From the NCBI GenBank assembly GCA_950022655.1, contig OX465581.1:110963125-111027124 (forward strand): a stretch of DNA of 64,000 bases, in the 5' to 3' direction. Shown piece after piece: positions 21,441 through 34,418 of the stretch (positions within the stretch are counted from its first letter, which is position 1; each line of letters begins with the position of its first letter). The position numbers were made by a program, and so were the translations under genes. Source of the stretch: Alentia gelatinosa (Eukaryota > Annelida > Polychaeta > Phyllodocida > Polynoidae). The notes beneath the pieces are model-generated. The model did no database searches, was not told where the DNA came from, and saw only the letters and a list, made by a program, of their open reading frames with translations.

Positions 21441-22893
21441 AATATAGAATACGGCCACTCGAAATCATGGTAATATTGGTTACTCATGGCCTATGGTCAG
21501 GGGTGTTTTTTGCCCCCCCCCCCCCCCCCCTCCATTATCTCCCCTCTACACCTACGCTGTTTCCCGGGGTATCCGCTAGAGGGCTCGGCGGAAGTATACC
21601 GCTCTCCTCTCTAGTGCCTCATCTTCGTACTATGCACCACACGTGCATTTCCGCCATACCTCCATCTTCCTCATTTTCACTTCGTCACTGACCCAGTAAT
21701 CACTTACTCAACTTTTACCCACCCACCCACACCTCTCCTCTTACTTCGCCAACACTTGTAGGGCTATTATTCTATATGTCATCACATAATATCTAATTAT
21801 AATGATAATTGACGCCTATCGCCAAGTATTCCATATTATCAATTGTTCTTATTGATAACTACTTATTAATAATTCATATTAATAAGGCCTAACCAAAATT
21901 TGATCTATAAAATTCAATAGAATTGTATTAGTCCAACTATGGCCTCCTCTTCTTTATCCAGGGATAAGGGGTAATGGTGTATGTATTACTGCTTTACATT
22001 TCTTAATTGTGATAATCAAAAGTTGCAGTTTTTCCTAACAATATAGCAGCCCCGGTCTGTCTATCTTTAGCTACTTGATGATAAACTTTCATAAAAATAT
22101 GCATCAAGAATCTTATGACCTGTTAGGCTGATGCGGACCCATATGCCACCACTTATATGCTGAATGATATATACTGCTAGTATTTTTTTCTGTTTACCTC
22201 ACATAGACCAAGGTCCATATATGCTCTTCGCAATTTGACATAATTGTATTCTACTCGGAGTTTCTCCAGAACTTTATAAGTGAACACACACTAACGTACC
22301 TCCTATTACAAACTCTGGATAGAGAGATATCCACCGTCAGGATGTATGTCTGAGTGTTCCACTGGACCGACGGTAGCCGACTCCGTAGCTAGACAATCGC
22401 CGATTATTATCGGATGCTCTAGAATTTCTCAAATCTTTGAAAATGGTCATTTATTAAACTATTATTATCAGAATTAAAAGAATTACAATACGTGAGCTTC
22501 ATCTTAAGGGCCCAGGAACAATTGATCGGGTGAGAAATCGGTGGATTCACCCCTTAACGACAACATACTGGTGGATAAACACAATATGATCACTGTTACT
22601 CATTCTTTCTACTATGCTTCATCTGCTACTTTTGTAGATTTGTTTTGTTTAAAGACCACGCCTGCTATCATATTATATCTATCTCTATTGTAGAACGCAT
22701 ATCTAACTTGAAAATCGGGGATTAACACGTGTGTTTTTTATTTAGAGATCAATATTATAACAATTTTATCATAGAATAGGTAAAAATTCTATGAAAGTTG
22801 ATTTTCACATAATAAAACCCATGTCATTTTCCTCAAACTTTCACAGAATATAGTAGATGTGTAGTACTACACATTTAATTTTTAAAATGTATA
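21441..22893. other. Non-genic stretch
   Basis: Contains a C run of about 18 bases near 21511 and CACC-rich sequence near 21720. No exon or repeat boundary can be supported. Confidence 0.4.
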
Positions 22894-23055
22894 GGGGCCA
22901 TCCATAAAGTACGTGTACGCACCAAGGGGGGGGGGGTCAGAAATTTTGGAAAATCTGCATATGCTCCCTCTTTGTTCTATTGCGTACAAGATTGGGAGAG
23001 GGGATGGGGTCCAAATTTTCAGAAATTCTGCGTACGTACTTTATAGGTGGCCCCA
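22894..23055. mobile_element. Poly-G MITE, copy 2
   Basis: Ends GGGGCCATCCATAAAGTACG and CGTACTTTATAGGTGGCCCC, 10-base G tract, same centre as copy 1. Confidence 0.85.
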
Positions 23056-24180
23056 TAGGTAACTTTCCTTGTTTTTGAAAAACTGCGTTTTGTGGGGATA
23101 ACAAATCATCTACCCGAAAGTTTTATCCCTGTTTCCAACCTGGCGATCATAAATGTGTCCTAAACTGGCAAATAGCTGGTGGGCGGTGTAAAAAATCATA
23201 ATAGTTGGTGAGAATCGACAGGTGGAAACGAGGCATTAGGCAGGAAAAGCAAGGGGAAAGTTTAGAGTTTTGAAGATAAAAAGGAAACTTTCTTCCTGCA
23301 AAATGTGCTCCTAGTACTAGTAATAGCATTTCAGCCTGCGACTCACTACCGGGAACTACTTAAGTCACAATGAGAAGGCCAGACTAATTATGAGGTTAAT
23401 GAGTCCTGGTACTTGTTCTAGACATTTAAAAACAATTACTAAAATCAGGGTACAACCAGGTCCCTGGATACGCTCACGTTATTGTGATAAATGCGGCGTA
23501 ACGTGCTAAAATGAAGAACAGGGATTCCAGCACAAAGCAATTATTATCATTATTTAAATGATAGCATTTATTGACACCAAGAGGATTCAATTACAATGAG
23601 ATATCATGATAACATTTTAGCAAGGTGTCAAATGAAGAACAGCTAATACCAATAACCAAATACCAGTTCAAACAATAAAGAGTAATACAGTGATGAAATT
23701 ATTATTGCTTATTTTTGTTGGGGACTTCATCCGACAAAATACAGTATGAACATGGATGCTACAGGACTTCAGAGTGGTTATAAAAGATTCAAATGTATTA
23801 ATTCTAAGGATATCTACAAAGCAAATGACATTGTCCATGATTTTAACCGAAAAAGATTATTCTACAAAATACAACAAAACCCGTATGTAAAAGAAGTCCC
23901 TACGAAGCAGCTCTCTGAACACTAAATCATATTTCAACCACGTTTGGTGTCACTTCCTTTATTCTCATAAATTGATCAAATCAATGCGTGGTAGAATGAT
24001 ATGAGTTGATGTACAATATATTACTCTACAACTTAGAGTTTTTCATCTTCACGCTTTTAGCCTCGTGCCAATGTTTGCAAGAGTAATAGGACAATTCGAT
24101 AAGACATATTTGCATTACAATATACAATGCTTGCTTCATGTATCTGACATAACTTACTTTGGCACTATAATAGAGATTAT
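23056..24180. other. Non-genic stretch
   Basis: AT-rich. ORFs at 23147-23329 and 24026-24214 (minus) carry no recognisable domain. Confidence 0.4.
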
Positions 24181-24185
24181 ATTTC

Positions 24186-24485
24186 TCCGCTTCTGTATCC
24201 CAATTTTGCCTCATTCATTATCTCATCCCGGTTTTTTTCTCCACATGCTTAACATTAGGAACTCGTATTCCACGGCCGTGAAGTTTATGTACCCAATACT
24301 CAATGGCTATTTGGGTGATTCATTTTATCAATAGATAATGTTAAACGGGGTGACATAAAATCAGATACCTACGAGATGAAAATAGCTTGGTCCGTAATCC
24401 ACCGAGTTTGACTGCAGTGAATTACTCTGCAGTCAAACGAGGTGGAGTGTGGACCAAGTTATTTTCATCTCGTGGGTTTCCTTCT
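24186..24485. repeat. Block-hairpin element (family 2), compact hairpin
   Basis: The block contains TGCTTAACATTAGGAACTCG and CTCAATGGCTATTTGGGTGA and closes at GGGGTGACATAAAATC. The hairpin (24359-24485) has arms CGAGATGAAAATAGCTTGGT and CAAGTTATTTTCATCTCG, with inner arms CGAGTTTGACTGCAG and CTGCAGTCAAACGAG. The usual loop has been reduced to TGAATTACT. Confidence 0.8.
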
Positions 24486-25679
24486 AATTTCTGTATCTTC
24501 GATAGCCTATGCACGCTCTGTATGTACACATGAAATATCTACATGTTATCAACCGTGGGTCCAATGCATGGACTGCATGTACTTTAAATTGAATACACAA
24601 AATGCTGATATGAATCGATACACCAGGCGAATGAGATACAGACATATGATATTGAACTATTCTAGAAAGTAAATGATGTCATCATTTATCATAAGACACG
24701 GTGGCATTTGCTGTTTTTATTATAGATATTGTTTACCTATCCGGAAAGGTATTCATTGTATTATAAGTTCAAGAATCTAAACTTTCTTTCAAGGGAGCAT
24801 AGTTAAACTAAACTAAGTTGTATCGTTATGATATTTCTAAAATCGCGCCAAAAGTCTGTCGGTGGTCTTCTGATGAGAAGTGAGAAGAAGCCAGGGATCC
24901 CATCATGCAATGGATTCGTGTGACAGCCCTGGAAATATACGTAAGTATATATATAACAGACAAACCAATAGGTTTTCTAAGGTGGTGACATGCCACTGGC
25001 CATAATTAATGTTATTCTGTACTGTTAAGATTAATAATAATGATGTTCTTTACAGTCCATTGTGATGTTAAGAAGATAAGGACGTCACATTGGTATCTGC
25101 TTTACTATAATGGTAATAGGAAATTGATAGATGACCCATAGAAAGTCTAATAGGAGCATGACCACAGGTACCACCCTACGTGGGTTGTTCCTTAATTAAA
25201 AAGGGTGAAAGGTCGGTTTTATTAGTAGTAATTTCATAATTTTATGTATATTCCCAAACTATTAGCTGATACTTAGGTTGAACAGATGATTTTATGGATT
25301 TTTAACTATTTCAGCACTAGCAATGCTTGGAGGCATTCCCACGCAGGGGACCAGGCATTGATTATAATATATTTATGTTTATGTTACATCATCATAAACG
25401 TTATGTTTCATGAGAAATAATGAATAGAATCACACCATTTTTTCACAATGAATAAAAAATACTATGTTCATCATTATACTCTGTGGGCATTCCATAAGTA
25501 ACTATAGTAACTTGTATCTTAAGGTTACTAAGTGACGCCCATATGACAAACAGACACCATTGTGGTGATAGTCTCGTCCCCTGGGGGTTTATAGCAGTAT
25601 TACGCCTTGTCCTATATTGCGTGCGCTCCCTACTCAGGCTAGGACAGAAAGAGTTAAGGCGAAATATATGAAGGTTTCT
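24486..25679. other. Non-genic stretch
   Basis: One isolated palindromic CAATGCTTGGAGGCATTCCC at about 25321 resembles the subterminal motif of the piggyBac-like elements and may be a remnant end. No gene supported. Confidence 0.4.
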
Positions 25680-27161
25680 GCAATAGTAGGGGAGCAAAGT
25701 GTCAAAAAGAGCCTTAAAAAGGGGTCACAATGACACCCGAGAGCCTCCTGGCTGAAACTTGCCATGTTGGTCAATTATGACCTCAGGAATCTGAATCTGA
25801 TGCTCGTTTGTTCCAAAAAGTGGAGCATCATGCTCGTTTCCATGGTAACAGAAGGAAAACATATTTTAATAATTACTGATATATATTAAATACTTTGATG
25901 TAAAGAGATAAAAATATGCAATTTTTCTGTGAAGAAAATCATTGATTCTTTTGTCAAAAGTATACACTGTGAAAATATGCCCTTTTCCATTCTCATGGAA
26001 GATTTGTTGCCATGGTAACATTCCAATATCTAGGAGAATCCTTATTTTCGTTTTTCTTATGGTACTTTATGGTACTTGATGTTGAATAAAAAGAGTTATT
26101 TTATGAACAACACATAAAAATTGATGAATATAGCAAAAATACAAAGCAATAATGGGCAGCGCCATTTTTTTAAGTCATTAGATTGTTCCCATGGCAACCA
26201 TCGCAAGGTAGTTTCTATGACCATATCTGCCAAATAATGATAGTTTAACTGGACATTTGTTTGGTGAGTCCTAATCACATGGCAACTATTAGAGGAGTAT
26301 AGTATAAAAATGGTCATTAGAGAGTCTCCTGCATGAAATCTGCCATATTTGTCAATTATTACATGGGGAATCTGATTCTGCCACTCTCTTGGCCAAAAGA
26401 ATGTAGCATCACTTCCGTTTCCATGACAACATACATGCATAATGATTTACTCAGAAATCCCTATTTTCCTATACATATGAATAGTAAATGTAAGAAAAAC
26501 AACAAAACATCTGCTCACAAGCTTTCATTTTCATTTTTATATGTGTACCTTTGGAACATAATGGAGGATTGTTATTTAGATTCCCTTAGAATTTTATTGC
26601 CATGGCAACCAATGCAGACCAGAACATCCACTGCAGGAAGCAACTCTGAATGTATGTGAAACTAACTACTGTACCTTTATAGTCACTGAAGATGAGTCTC
26701 CTGCATAAAACATGGCTTGTTTGTCAATTATTACATGGGGATTATGATTCTGCCACTCTTTTGGCCAAAAAAATGTAGCATTACTTCTGTTTCCATGACA
26801 ACATAAAAGCATGATAATGTACTCAGAAACCACTATTTCCCTATACATATGAATAGTAAGTGTAAGAAAAACGGTGAAGCATCTGCTTATGAGATTACAT
26901 TTGCAATTTTTAAAGCATGAGATTACACTTGCATTCCTTAAAGCATACATTTCTCCTTAGAATTTGGTTGCCATGGCAACCAATCCAGAATAAAATATCT
27001 GTCATCTAAATAAATTGCTATAACTTTGTAGCCCCTGAAGATAGAGACCTAATGGAAGTAGCTATTCTGGTAAATTAAAGCATGCAGAATCCAATGGGAT
27101 GTATCAGCAATCCCAGAATGCAATATTTTGGTTGTTATTTTGAATCCTGATAATTTCAAAT
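25680..27161 (+). repeat. Left arm of a ~1.5-kb inverted repeat
   Basis: Nearly identical, inverted, to 30299-31822. It is built of about three tandem units (starting near 25730, 26325 and 26690), each with CTGCATGAAATCTGCCATAT-like, CTGCCACTCTNTTGGCCAAA-like and CCATGRCAACATA segments. It carries about seven GTTNCCATGGNAAC-type motifs. ORFs shared by both arms (for example 26096-26440, minus) are broken differently in the arms and resemble no known protein. Confidence 0.9.
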
Positions 27162-27395
27162 TAATAAATATATGATACTTATGGTCTATCACTATTTGGT
27201 AGAATGGATATCATAATTAGATATATAGCTCAGAATGTCAGAATGGGGTGATGCATGCTCTTACTAAGGAGAAAATGGGGCCCCATATGGTGTCATCCAT
27301 GCACTTGTTGGTGACTCCCAGAGGCACTACCACCATTCCAGAGCTTTTGTCCTCTGTGGTTCCCCTCACAACACTCCCCACACCTTGAAGTCCTG

Positions 27396-28060
27396 TTAAC
27401 CCTTTCCTTGCCGGGCCTAGTGCATGTAAACGTTGTTAACCGCCGCCCCCCCCCCCCCTATGGGAATCTCTGTTATAACGCTGCACACCTGACGTCATCT
27501 GACCTCTCATACGCCGGCCCATTCTGCAAGCGTTAAAAAATGGCTAAACCCGCAGAGGGGTGCGTTACTAATAATCAAATTTAAATAACTTAGAGAAATA
27601 ATTAGATAAATTAAATGATACCGAAAAAAAGAAGAGTCCATACCATGAGTTATTGATTAGATCGATATTCAATAATTATATTGATATTTCCAAGTGCAGG
27701 AAGACTTTTTTTCCCCTTCATTGACACAAGCCTGTGGCTAGGGTCAATACAGCACTGGGCCACTTACGAAGATCTGTATCTTTTTTTTCATCGCGATGAC
27801 ATAATGGTTTTTTTTATGTTAATAATAATAAAAAGGTATGGAGAAAACGATTCTGGAATTATTTTTTGTGTAAAAACATTATTACCGAAGATAGAAGACT
27901 TTCTAACATATTTACGAAAAATAATACTTTTTGGCACTACCGGCACATGCTAGCGGAATGCCTCAAGGCATTACAGGCATATAGAAGGGGAATGCCTTAA
28001 GGCATCACCGGCATGCGCTAGGGGAATGTCTTAAGGCATTACCTGCATAGAAAGGGTTAA
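27396..28060. mobile_element. piggyBac-like non-autonomous element, TTAA flanks
   Basis: TTAA at 27396-27399 and 28057-28060 bracket 657 bp. Both ends read CCCTTTC on their own strand. The right subterminal region has three palindromic AATGCCTNAAGGCAT units. A 90-residue frame inside shows no transposase features. Confidence 0.8.
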
Positions 28061-28464
28061 GAAAGGTGTCCTACTAATTACCTGAGGATTATCCCATTTG
28101 AGGTGGTCCTGTAGGACTGGTAATAACAAGAAGAAAACCTCTCTTCAGAAGGTTACGGTACAAATGTGACTTACTGATCACCTTGGGATAATGCACCCTT
28201 CCCTGCCTGGGGCCTAACAGAAGGGCAATTCAAGAATGTGAAGATGGCTAGGACTGAGAACCTAGAGATAAGTAATTATACATGGCTCAAAATGAGAACC
28301 TGACTAAATGTTGAGTCTCTTTAATTTCTATATACATCTATACATGCCCATTTAAGGATATCCTACTAGACAGGGGAATCTAGCAGGGTTCTACTGATTC
28401 CACCTTACTATATCATATTATAGTATACATGTACCTGTTTAATGCACTGACATCTCCTAACTAT

Positions 28465-28580
28465 GATTATCCATGGTAAACAGGTGGTTCTGTAAACCAC
28501 TCAAAGTTGACGTCGTAATACACTTGCTAGTGCTTGTGTAATACTATGCATCAACCTCTCATGGTTTACAGTCTTGCACC
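28465..28580. repeat. Solitary hairpin module (family 7)
   Basis: CCATGGTAAACAGGTGG, TGTAAACCACTCAAAGTTGA and their inverse around the loop ATACACTTGCTAGTGCTTGT. No block is adjacent. Confidence 0.65.
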
Positions 28581-30298
28581 CTTCATTCTGGCTACTGCTG
28601 CTCCTCAGTTATCCTCATGCATGGAAGAACAAACTGTCCAATACAGTCTGACCATCAGGGCATATTCCAGCAATATGAGTCACTAAGGTCCACTTTCCCT
28701 TCAACTATAACCACTCCAGATCACTACCTTCATCAAGGGTAGCTCTGTTGATTTCTAGCACCAGTCATGGGCTGTCTCCTACTGAAACTACTGCCACTGC
28801 TAATCCCATAACTCCTAAAGTGTACCATTCTTAAGGGAGAGAGTTGCAATGTTTCAACTCCTGCCCCTTCCTTTTTCGCCTGTATTGGGCACAGGGCCAT
28901 ATTGGGCTTCTGATGAAACAGAAAATAAAGTTGTAATTATTCCACATAGCTCACCGGGCCTATACCTGACCTCCTGGGAGTGTAAAGGGGCTGATTTATG
29001 GACCCTGGCCACCCTCATTCTGGCAAAAGTTAACTAACCCGGGTATAAATATCACTCCCCCAGCATAAACCCAGCAAAAACCCACCAAATTCCCATAGCC
29101 TTGCCTCCCAATTTATTCACCCAGCAGGCCTGGTAAAATAAAAACATTTAAATATTTTTTTACCTATTTTGCTTTAATTTGGAGAAAACAAATCCTTTGC
29201 CTTTCCAAGCCCAAAAAATTGAAAGGCTATTACTCATCAGCGTGGAAGAATGACATGTACCATCTAATCCTTTGTGACCAAATAAATAAAAAATATATAT
29301 GGGACATGATCTTTGTTCAATAAAAAAAGAAATTAAATAAAAATATAAAAAATAAACTGAAAGTTCTACTCCCTGGAGCGTGTCTAGAGGTGAGGCACCC
29401 TGGTGCTATCCAAGGCACACTTGAACCTATTCTTGCTGTCCTAGATAAACTGCCACCCTGACCTGGGGGGAGGTAAGGAGGCTGGGGGGGCGAGGCTGCT
29501 GATGGTATTTGGGAGTGCTGGATAGGCCCGGGTGTATGGAGCATACCTCCTAGGTGTATGGAAGATGCCCCCCAACAAGTTCTGGGTGTATATCGGCCTG
29601 GATAGCGGTCAGATCAGGGAAGCGGATTAAAAGGAGGTCAGCACTTGCAATAATACATCTGGTTGTCTCCTGTATTGCCTTTCAGATATGCTCTCTGGGG
29701 CTGAAGCTGCCTCTGGGGCATTCTCCAGGGATGTTTCCTCCATGGCCTTGTCAGGCAGAGTCAGCACATGTTAAGGCTTACCAGGACATATTTTATTCCT
29801 GTCTGCACTGTATGTAGATATTGGGAGGGTTCCTTCTTTAGCGAGTCGATCGTTTCCACACTAAAACTACACATGTACATTTTGCTTTGTAGAGAGTATA
29901 CTATCCTGCCCAAAATTTGTAAATGGTCTGAAAAATTCCTTAACCTATGGGGACCCAGTTAAGAACAATAATTGTCAACATTATTATATTTTTCTACTAA
30001 TGCTGACTGTTGCAATTATGGTACATTCATTCTATCATGAAAAAACACCATGTTTTGGGTAGTTTGGGCCTTCTAGCTCTGTTATTTATGATCCCACATA
30101 GGCAAAACTATGGTTCCCCTGCGAGATCTGACTGAGCCTGACCAGAATATAAAATAAAATCATAGATCTCTATTAAATTGAGCATTTTATTGAATGGAAA
30201 AGCAATAATGGTCATTTGATGACGATCTGTGACATCTGGCCAGATAAAAACCTGTACTGAATGGTGTCATACCCTATGTATATATACATGTATATCTA

Positions 30299-31822
30299 TT
30301 TGAAAGTGCTCAGATTTAAAATGGCAACCTAAATATTGCATTCTGGGATTGTGGCTGCATTCCATTGGATTCTACATGTTTTAATGTACCAGAATAGATA
30401 CTTCCATTAGGTCTCTATCTTCAGTGGCTATAAAGTTATAGCAATTTATTTAGATGACAGTCAGAGATTGTTACTTAAATGGATGTTTTATTCTGCATTG
30501 GTTTCCATGGCAACCAAATTCTAAGGAGACGGAAATAATAATCCCTCATTTTGTCCCAAATGTATGCTTTAAGGAATGCAAGTGTAATCTCATGCTTTAA
30601 AAATTGCAAATGTAATCTCATAAGCAGATGCTTCACCGTTTTCTTACACTTACTATTCATATGTATAGGGAAATAGTGGTTTCTGAGTACATTATCATGC
30701 TTTTATGTTGTCATGGAAACAGAAGTAATGCTACATTCTTTTGGCCAAAAGAGTGGCAGAATCATAATCCCCATGTAATAATTAACAAACATGCCATGTT
30801 TTATGCAGGAGACTCATCTTCAGTGACTATAAAGGTACAGCAGTTAGTTTCACATACATTCAGAGTTGCTTCCTGCAGTGGATGTTCTGGTCTGCATTGG
30901 TTGCCATGGCAATAAAATTCTAAGGGAATCTAAATAACAATCCTCCATTATGTTCCAACGGTACACATATAAAAATGAAAATGAAAGCTTGTGAGCAGAT
31001 GTTTTGTTGTTGTTCTTACATTTACTATTCATATATGTATAGGAAAATAGGGATTTCTGAGTAAATCATTATGCATGTATGTTGTCATGGAAACGGAAGT
31101 GATGCTACATTCTTTTGGCCAAGAGAGTGGCAGAATCAGATTCCCCATGTAATAATTGACAAATATGGCAGATTTCATGCAGGAGACTCTCTAATGACCA
31201 TTTTTATACTATACTCCTCTAATAGTTGCCATGTGATTAGGACTCACCAAACAAATGTCCAGTTAAATTATCATTATTTGGCAGATATGGTCATAGAAAC
31301 TACCTTGTGATGGTTGCCATGGGAACAATCTAATGACTTAAAAAAATGGCGCTGCCCATTATTGCTTTGTATTTTTGCTATATTCATCAATTTTTATGTG
31401 TTGTTCATAAAATAACTCTTTTTATTCAACATCAAGTACCATAAAGTACCATAAGAAAAACGAAAATAAGGATTCTCCTAGATATTGGAATGTTACCATG
31501 GCAACAAATCTTCCATGAGAATGGAAATGGGCATATTTTCACAGTGTATACTTTTGACAAAAGAATCAATGATTTTCTTCACAGAAAAATTGCATATTTT
31601 TATCTCTCTACATCAAAGTATTTAATATATATCAGTAATTATTAAAATATGTTTTCCTTCTGTTACCATGGAAACGAGCATGATGCTACACTTTTTGGAA
31701 CAAACGAGCATCAGATTCAGATTCCTGAGGTCATAATTGACCAACATGGCAAGTTTCAGCCAGGAGACTCTCGGGTGTCATTGTGACCCATTTTTTAGGT
31801 CATTTGCTCCTCTACTACAATA
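30299..31822 (-). repeat. Right arm of the ~1.5-kb inverted repeat
   Basis: Inverse of 25680-27161. The few differences include a base change (CTTGTGATGG here, CTTGCGATGG in the left arm) that creates a stop in a shared frame. Such similarity implies a recent event or ongoing gene conversion. Confidence 0.9.
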
Positions 31823-32805
31823 TTTGGGTAAGAATAATTGATAATTGATCAAACCTGCCTTAATCAAATGACAATTCAAAATTTATTGAAAAAGTTGACG
31901 ACATGGACTTGCCACATGCGATAAGGTGAAGTCAACTAAAAAGTGTCCGTTAACCCTGCATTTTGTTAATCCCCTAATTTAAGATATAGTCTCGATCAGT
32001 GCAGAGAACGTGTCAACTATCACTTGCAGCAGTCTTGACAAAAAAAGAACAAACAGGTTTGGTGATATAGGACAGACATTAAAGGGTAATGTAGATGCTA
32101 TACATCGTTTTACATAGGATCCAGAATATGCCTTACCTGCATTGCATTTATAATAATCCCAAATATCGATTCATTTATAACAACTAACAACCAACAAATC
32201 TTTTCTTAGATGTTCATATTTACGTATTTGCAATCCATTCAATGTTGCTCACATTTCTTTTAAAGAAAGCTTATAGAAACAAACTTTTTGCAAATGTGTT
32301 CTTTGTCAAAGCTGTTGGATACTAATGCTCTCATCTGGTTCTGGTTGAGAGTTAACAGGATGCTTAGCCGAAAAGAATCATGAAACTTCCACGGAAGCGA
32401 TGGGCAATGGTAGTTACCTGGATGTCGCGACTGGAGTCGGAGGAGGATAGGGGTATTCATACTCCGAACCGATATCTCCAGTATAAATAAAAAACCTTAA
32501 AAAAAATATTAAAAAAGCGTTTGATTGGCCTCAATTCTCAAGCCTATTCAACAACAAAAAGAGAAGATCATTTACCTTCTCCATGGTCATTAATTATGTC
32601 CCACTGACAATTTGTCATCATAATGATCATCGTAACAATAATCAATTCAAATATCTCTGAATATATTTTCATGGGTTCTATTAAGCCTCTTACCAAGAGA
32701 GAGTGGATCCACTTAATATGATTTAACTTACTTTGGGTACCAATCGACTCCGATTACTAATCTGTAATAATTCGTTGGGTATAGCTACCCAGAGGTACAT
32801 TTATC
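31823..32805. other. Non-genic stretch, possible distal lectin exon
   Basis: A minus-strand segment at about 32412-32470 has an acceptor-like ATTTATACTGGAG and a donor CATCCAG|GTAACT. It encodes IGSEYEYPYPPPTPVATSR in one frame, but phase with upstream exons does not settle it. Otherwise nothing is seen. Confidence 0.25.
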
Positions 32806-33095
32806 TCACCCCTGGTATTTTGTCCCATAGGCTTAATATTGGGAACTCGTTCTCCATACCCCTACGAGTATTGCAGTCCGTTCTACATAGTCTATATCCT
32901 GTGTGTTGTCCATTCTTTTAGTGTGTACAGGGGTGAGAAAACTACAGAAAGTAACTCATTTTGGTCATAGTCATTGTTCTCCAATTTGTTTGAACACTAC
33001 ATGATATCCACTCAGCTGTCGCCTCATTCAAATCACCCTGCATCAAACTCGTGGAGAATGATGACCTAAACTTGTTGGTTTCTTCTTCAGTACTA
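32806..33095. repeat. Block-hairpin element (family 4)
   Basis: The block opens TTATCTCACCCCTGGTATTT with CCATAGGCTTAATATTGGGA. The hairpin arms GTCATTGTTCTCCAATTTGT / CTCGTGGAGAATGATGAC surround the loop CACTCAGCTGTCGCCTCATT. A second copy is at 54116-54400. Confidence 0.75.
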
Positions 33096-33254
33096 TCTGC
33101 TGGATCATATCTGCTGGATCATATTCAGGTCTTTATCGGAAACTGATAATCTGTTTGAGTAAATATAAAAGTAATAATCCCAATTCCATGAGATTCTTCT
33201 TTTAAACCATATCGGCAACTTGATCAGCAAAACTTGATTAAATAGAATACATAC

Positions 33255-33631
33255 CGTATTTGCCGGAAGTTCCCATCGACGCATGCCTTAGAAACGCTAT
33301 TCAACCAGTAAGTCTTGCATGCTGCATTAGAATACCACACAATTGTGATTAGAAAATCGATGGTATGTGTATGTTACAGTGATAAATCTAATTACAAAAG
33401 ACTGGTACCGAGCAGGGTAATATCAAATGTATCAACTGATTACCAACCTGTTGTTTGTATTAAGATATTTTGTACTGAACATGGTAGTATATTCGTGCCA
33501 TCTCTTTTAAAATGAATTTTGTTATCATCAGACATATTAGATTAATTTATCAAAGTTTTAATAATATAGTTATTGCAAGGAGACCATACTTACCTTAGAA
33601 AGTCTAATCAGAGTTTGTTGTAAAGGAAATA
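33255..33631 (-). CDS. Candidate downstream exons of the lectin gene
   Basis: Two short minus-strand segments have good splice borders: 33631-33594 (ATAATCAG| ... CTAAG|GTAAGT) and 33321-33255 (TAATGCAG| ... ATACG|GTATGT). The second encodes CKTYWLNSVSKACVDGNF. Either would join in phase to a potential donor (CCAA|GTAAGC) near the end of lectin exon 3, giving an isoform that replaces the terminal KHQL. They do not join in phase with each other. These are speculative and need transcript support. Confidence 0.25.
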
Positions 33632-34418
33632 CTGATTATGCAAAGAAAATACGTATTCCAGCGGCCGGAGGCCATTGGAGAATCCCATACGAGACCACAA
33701 CAAGGGAGAAATAGTTAGCAGAAATCAGCCTTGGTAATCAAGGTGTTTTGCATGAGAATTCTTCTTTTGAAATTCTACCGAGTAATCAATACAAGATAAC
33801 ACCCTAGACCGTTATTGATTTAAATACAAGTATTGACAGGACAGTAATCTCTAAATAACTGAAAGGCCACCTTTGCCTCCATTATCAAAATCTAACTTTT
33901 AGCGAAGGTTTGTATAGTAGAGAGAAAGCATATCATAAGATTCATAAACAATCGCAATCGTCGGACATATTGCAGGTGTCATGTCCCATGGCTTTTATCT
34001 GAAACGTGATATGAAATTAATGCTTGGAGCATTTGAAGAGCTATTCCCAGGCGTTTGACCACACATCTGAAATTTGACATCCGTTAAAACAAAAGACAGT
34101 TATGTAAACGTCACAGCGAAATATGGTCAAAAACAAGACAAACATAGAAATAGACGAGACACTCTTTCACACATGCATTCTGAATTATTAGAAAGTACAT
34201 TACCTTATCAACCAACTGCGGTATAAATCGAACAAATTAACATCTATATCATATAGAAATGATCGTTTTAATATTGCCTTAGCGTATTTTGGTTTTATCA
34301 CAAGGGATTTCCACTACCAAAATCGATAATTACCTGAACATTTTAAAGGAATATCAGAATTGAAATATTATTACAATCTTTTTTTTATATCGATTTTTTC
34401 CGGGTTTTTTTCCTTTAA
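33632..34418. other. Intron or 3' flank of the lectin gene
   Basis: AT-rich, without repeat modules or further convincing exons. No canonical minus-strand AATAAA is seen close to the stop at 34419. Confidence 0.4.

Larger units (their letters stand above)
27162..30298. other. Spacer of the inverted repeat
   Basis: Contains a piggyBac-like element (27396-28060) and a lone family-7 hairpin (28465-28580). The rest is anonymous sequence with short frames at 28849-29037 and 29554-29817 (plus). The segment flanking the piggyBac-like element has an open minus-strand frame (GMVVVPLGVTNKCMDD) that may be a retroelement or gene remnant, which I cannot assign. Confidence 0.4.

Noticed and set aside
26096..26440. 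Apparent protein conserved between the two arms of the inverted repeat
   Set aside because: Similarity is at the DNA level throughout, a stop breaks one copy, and the sequence resembles no protein.
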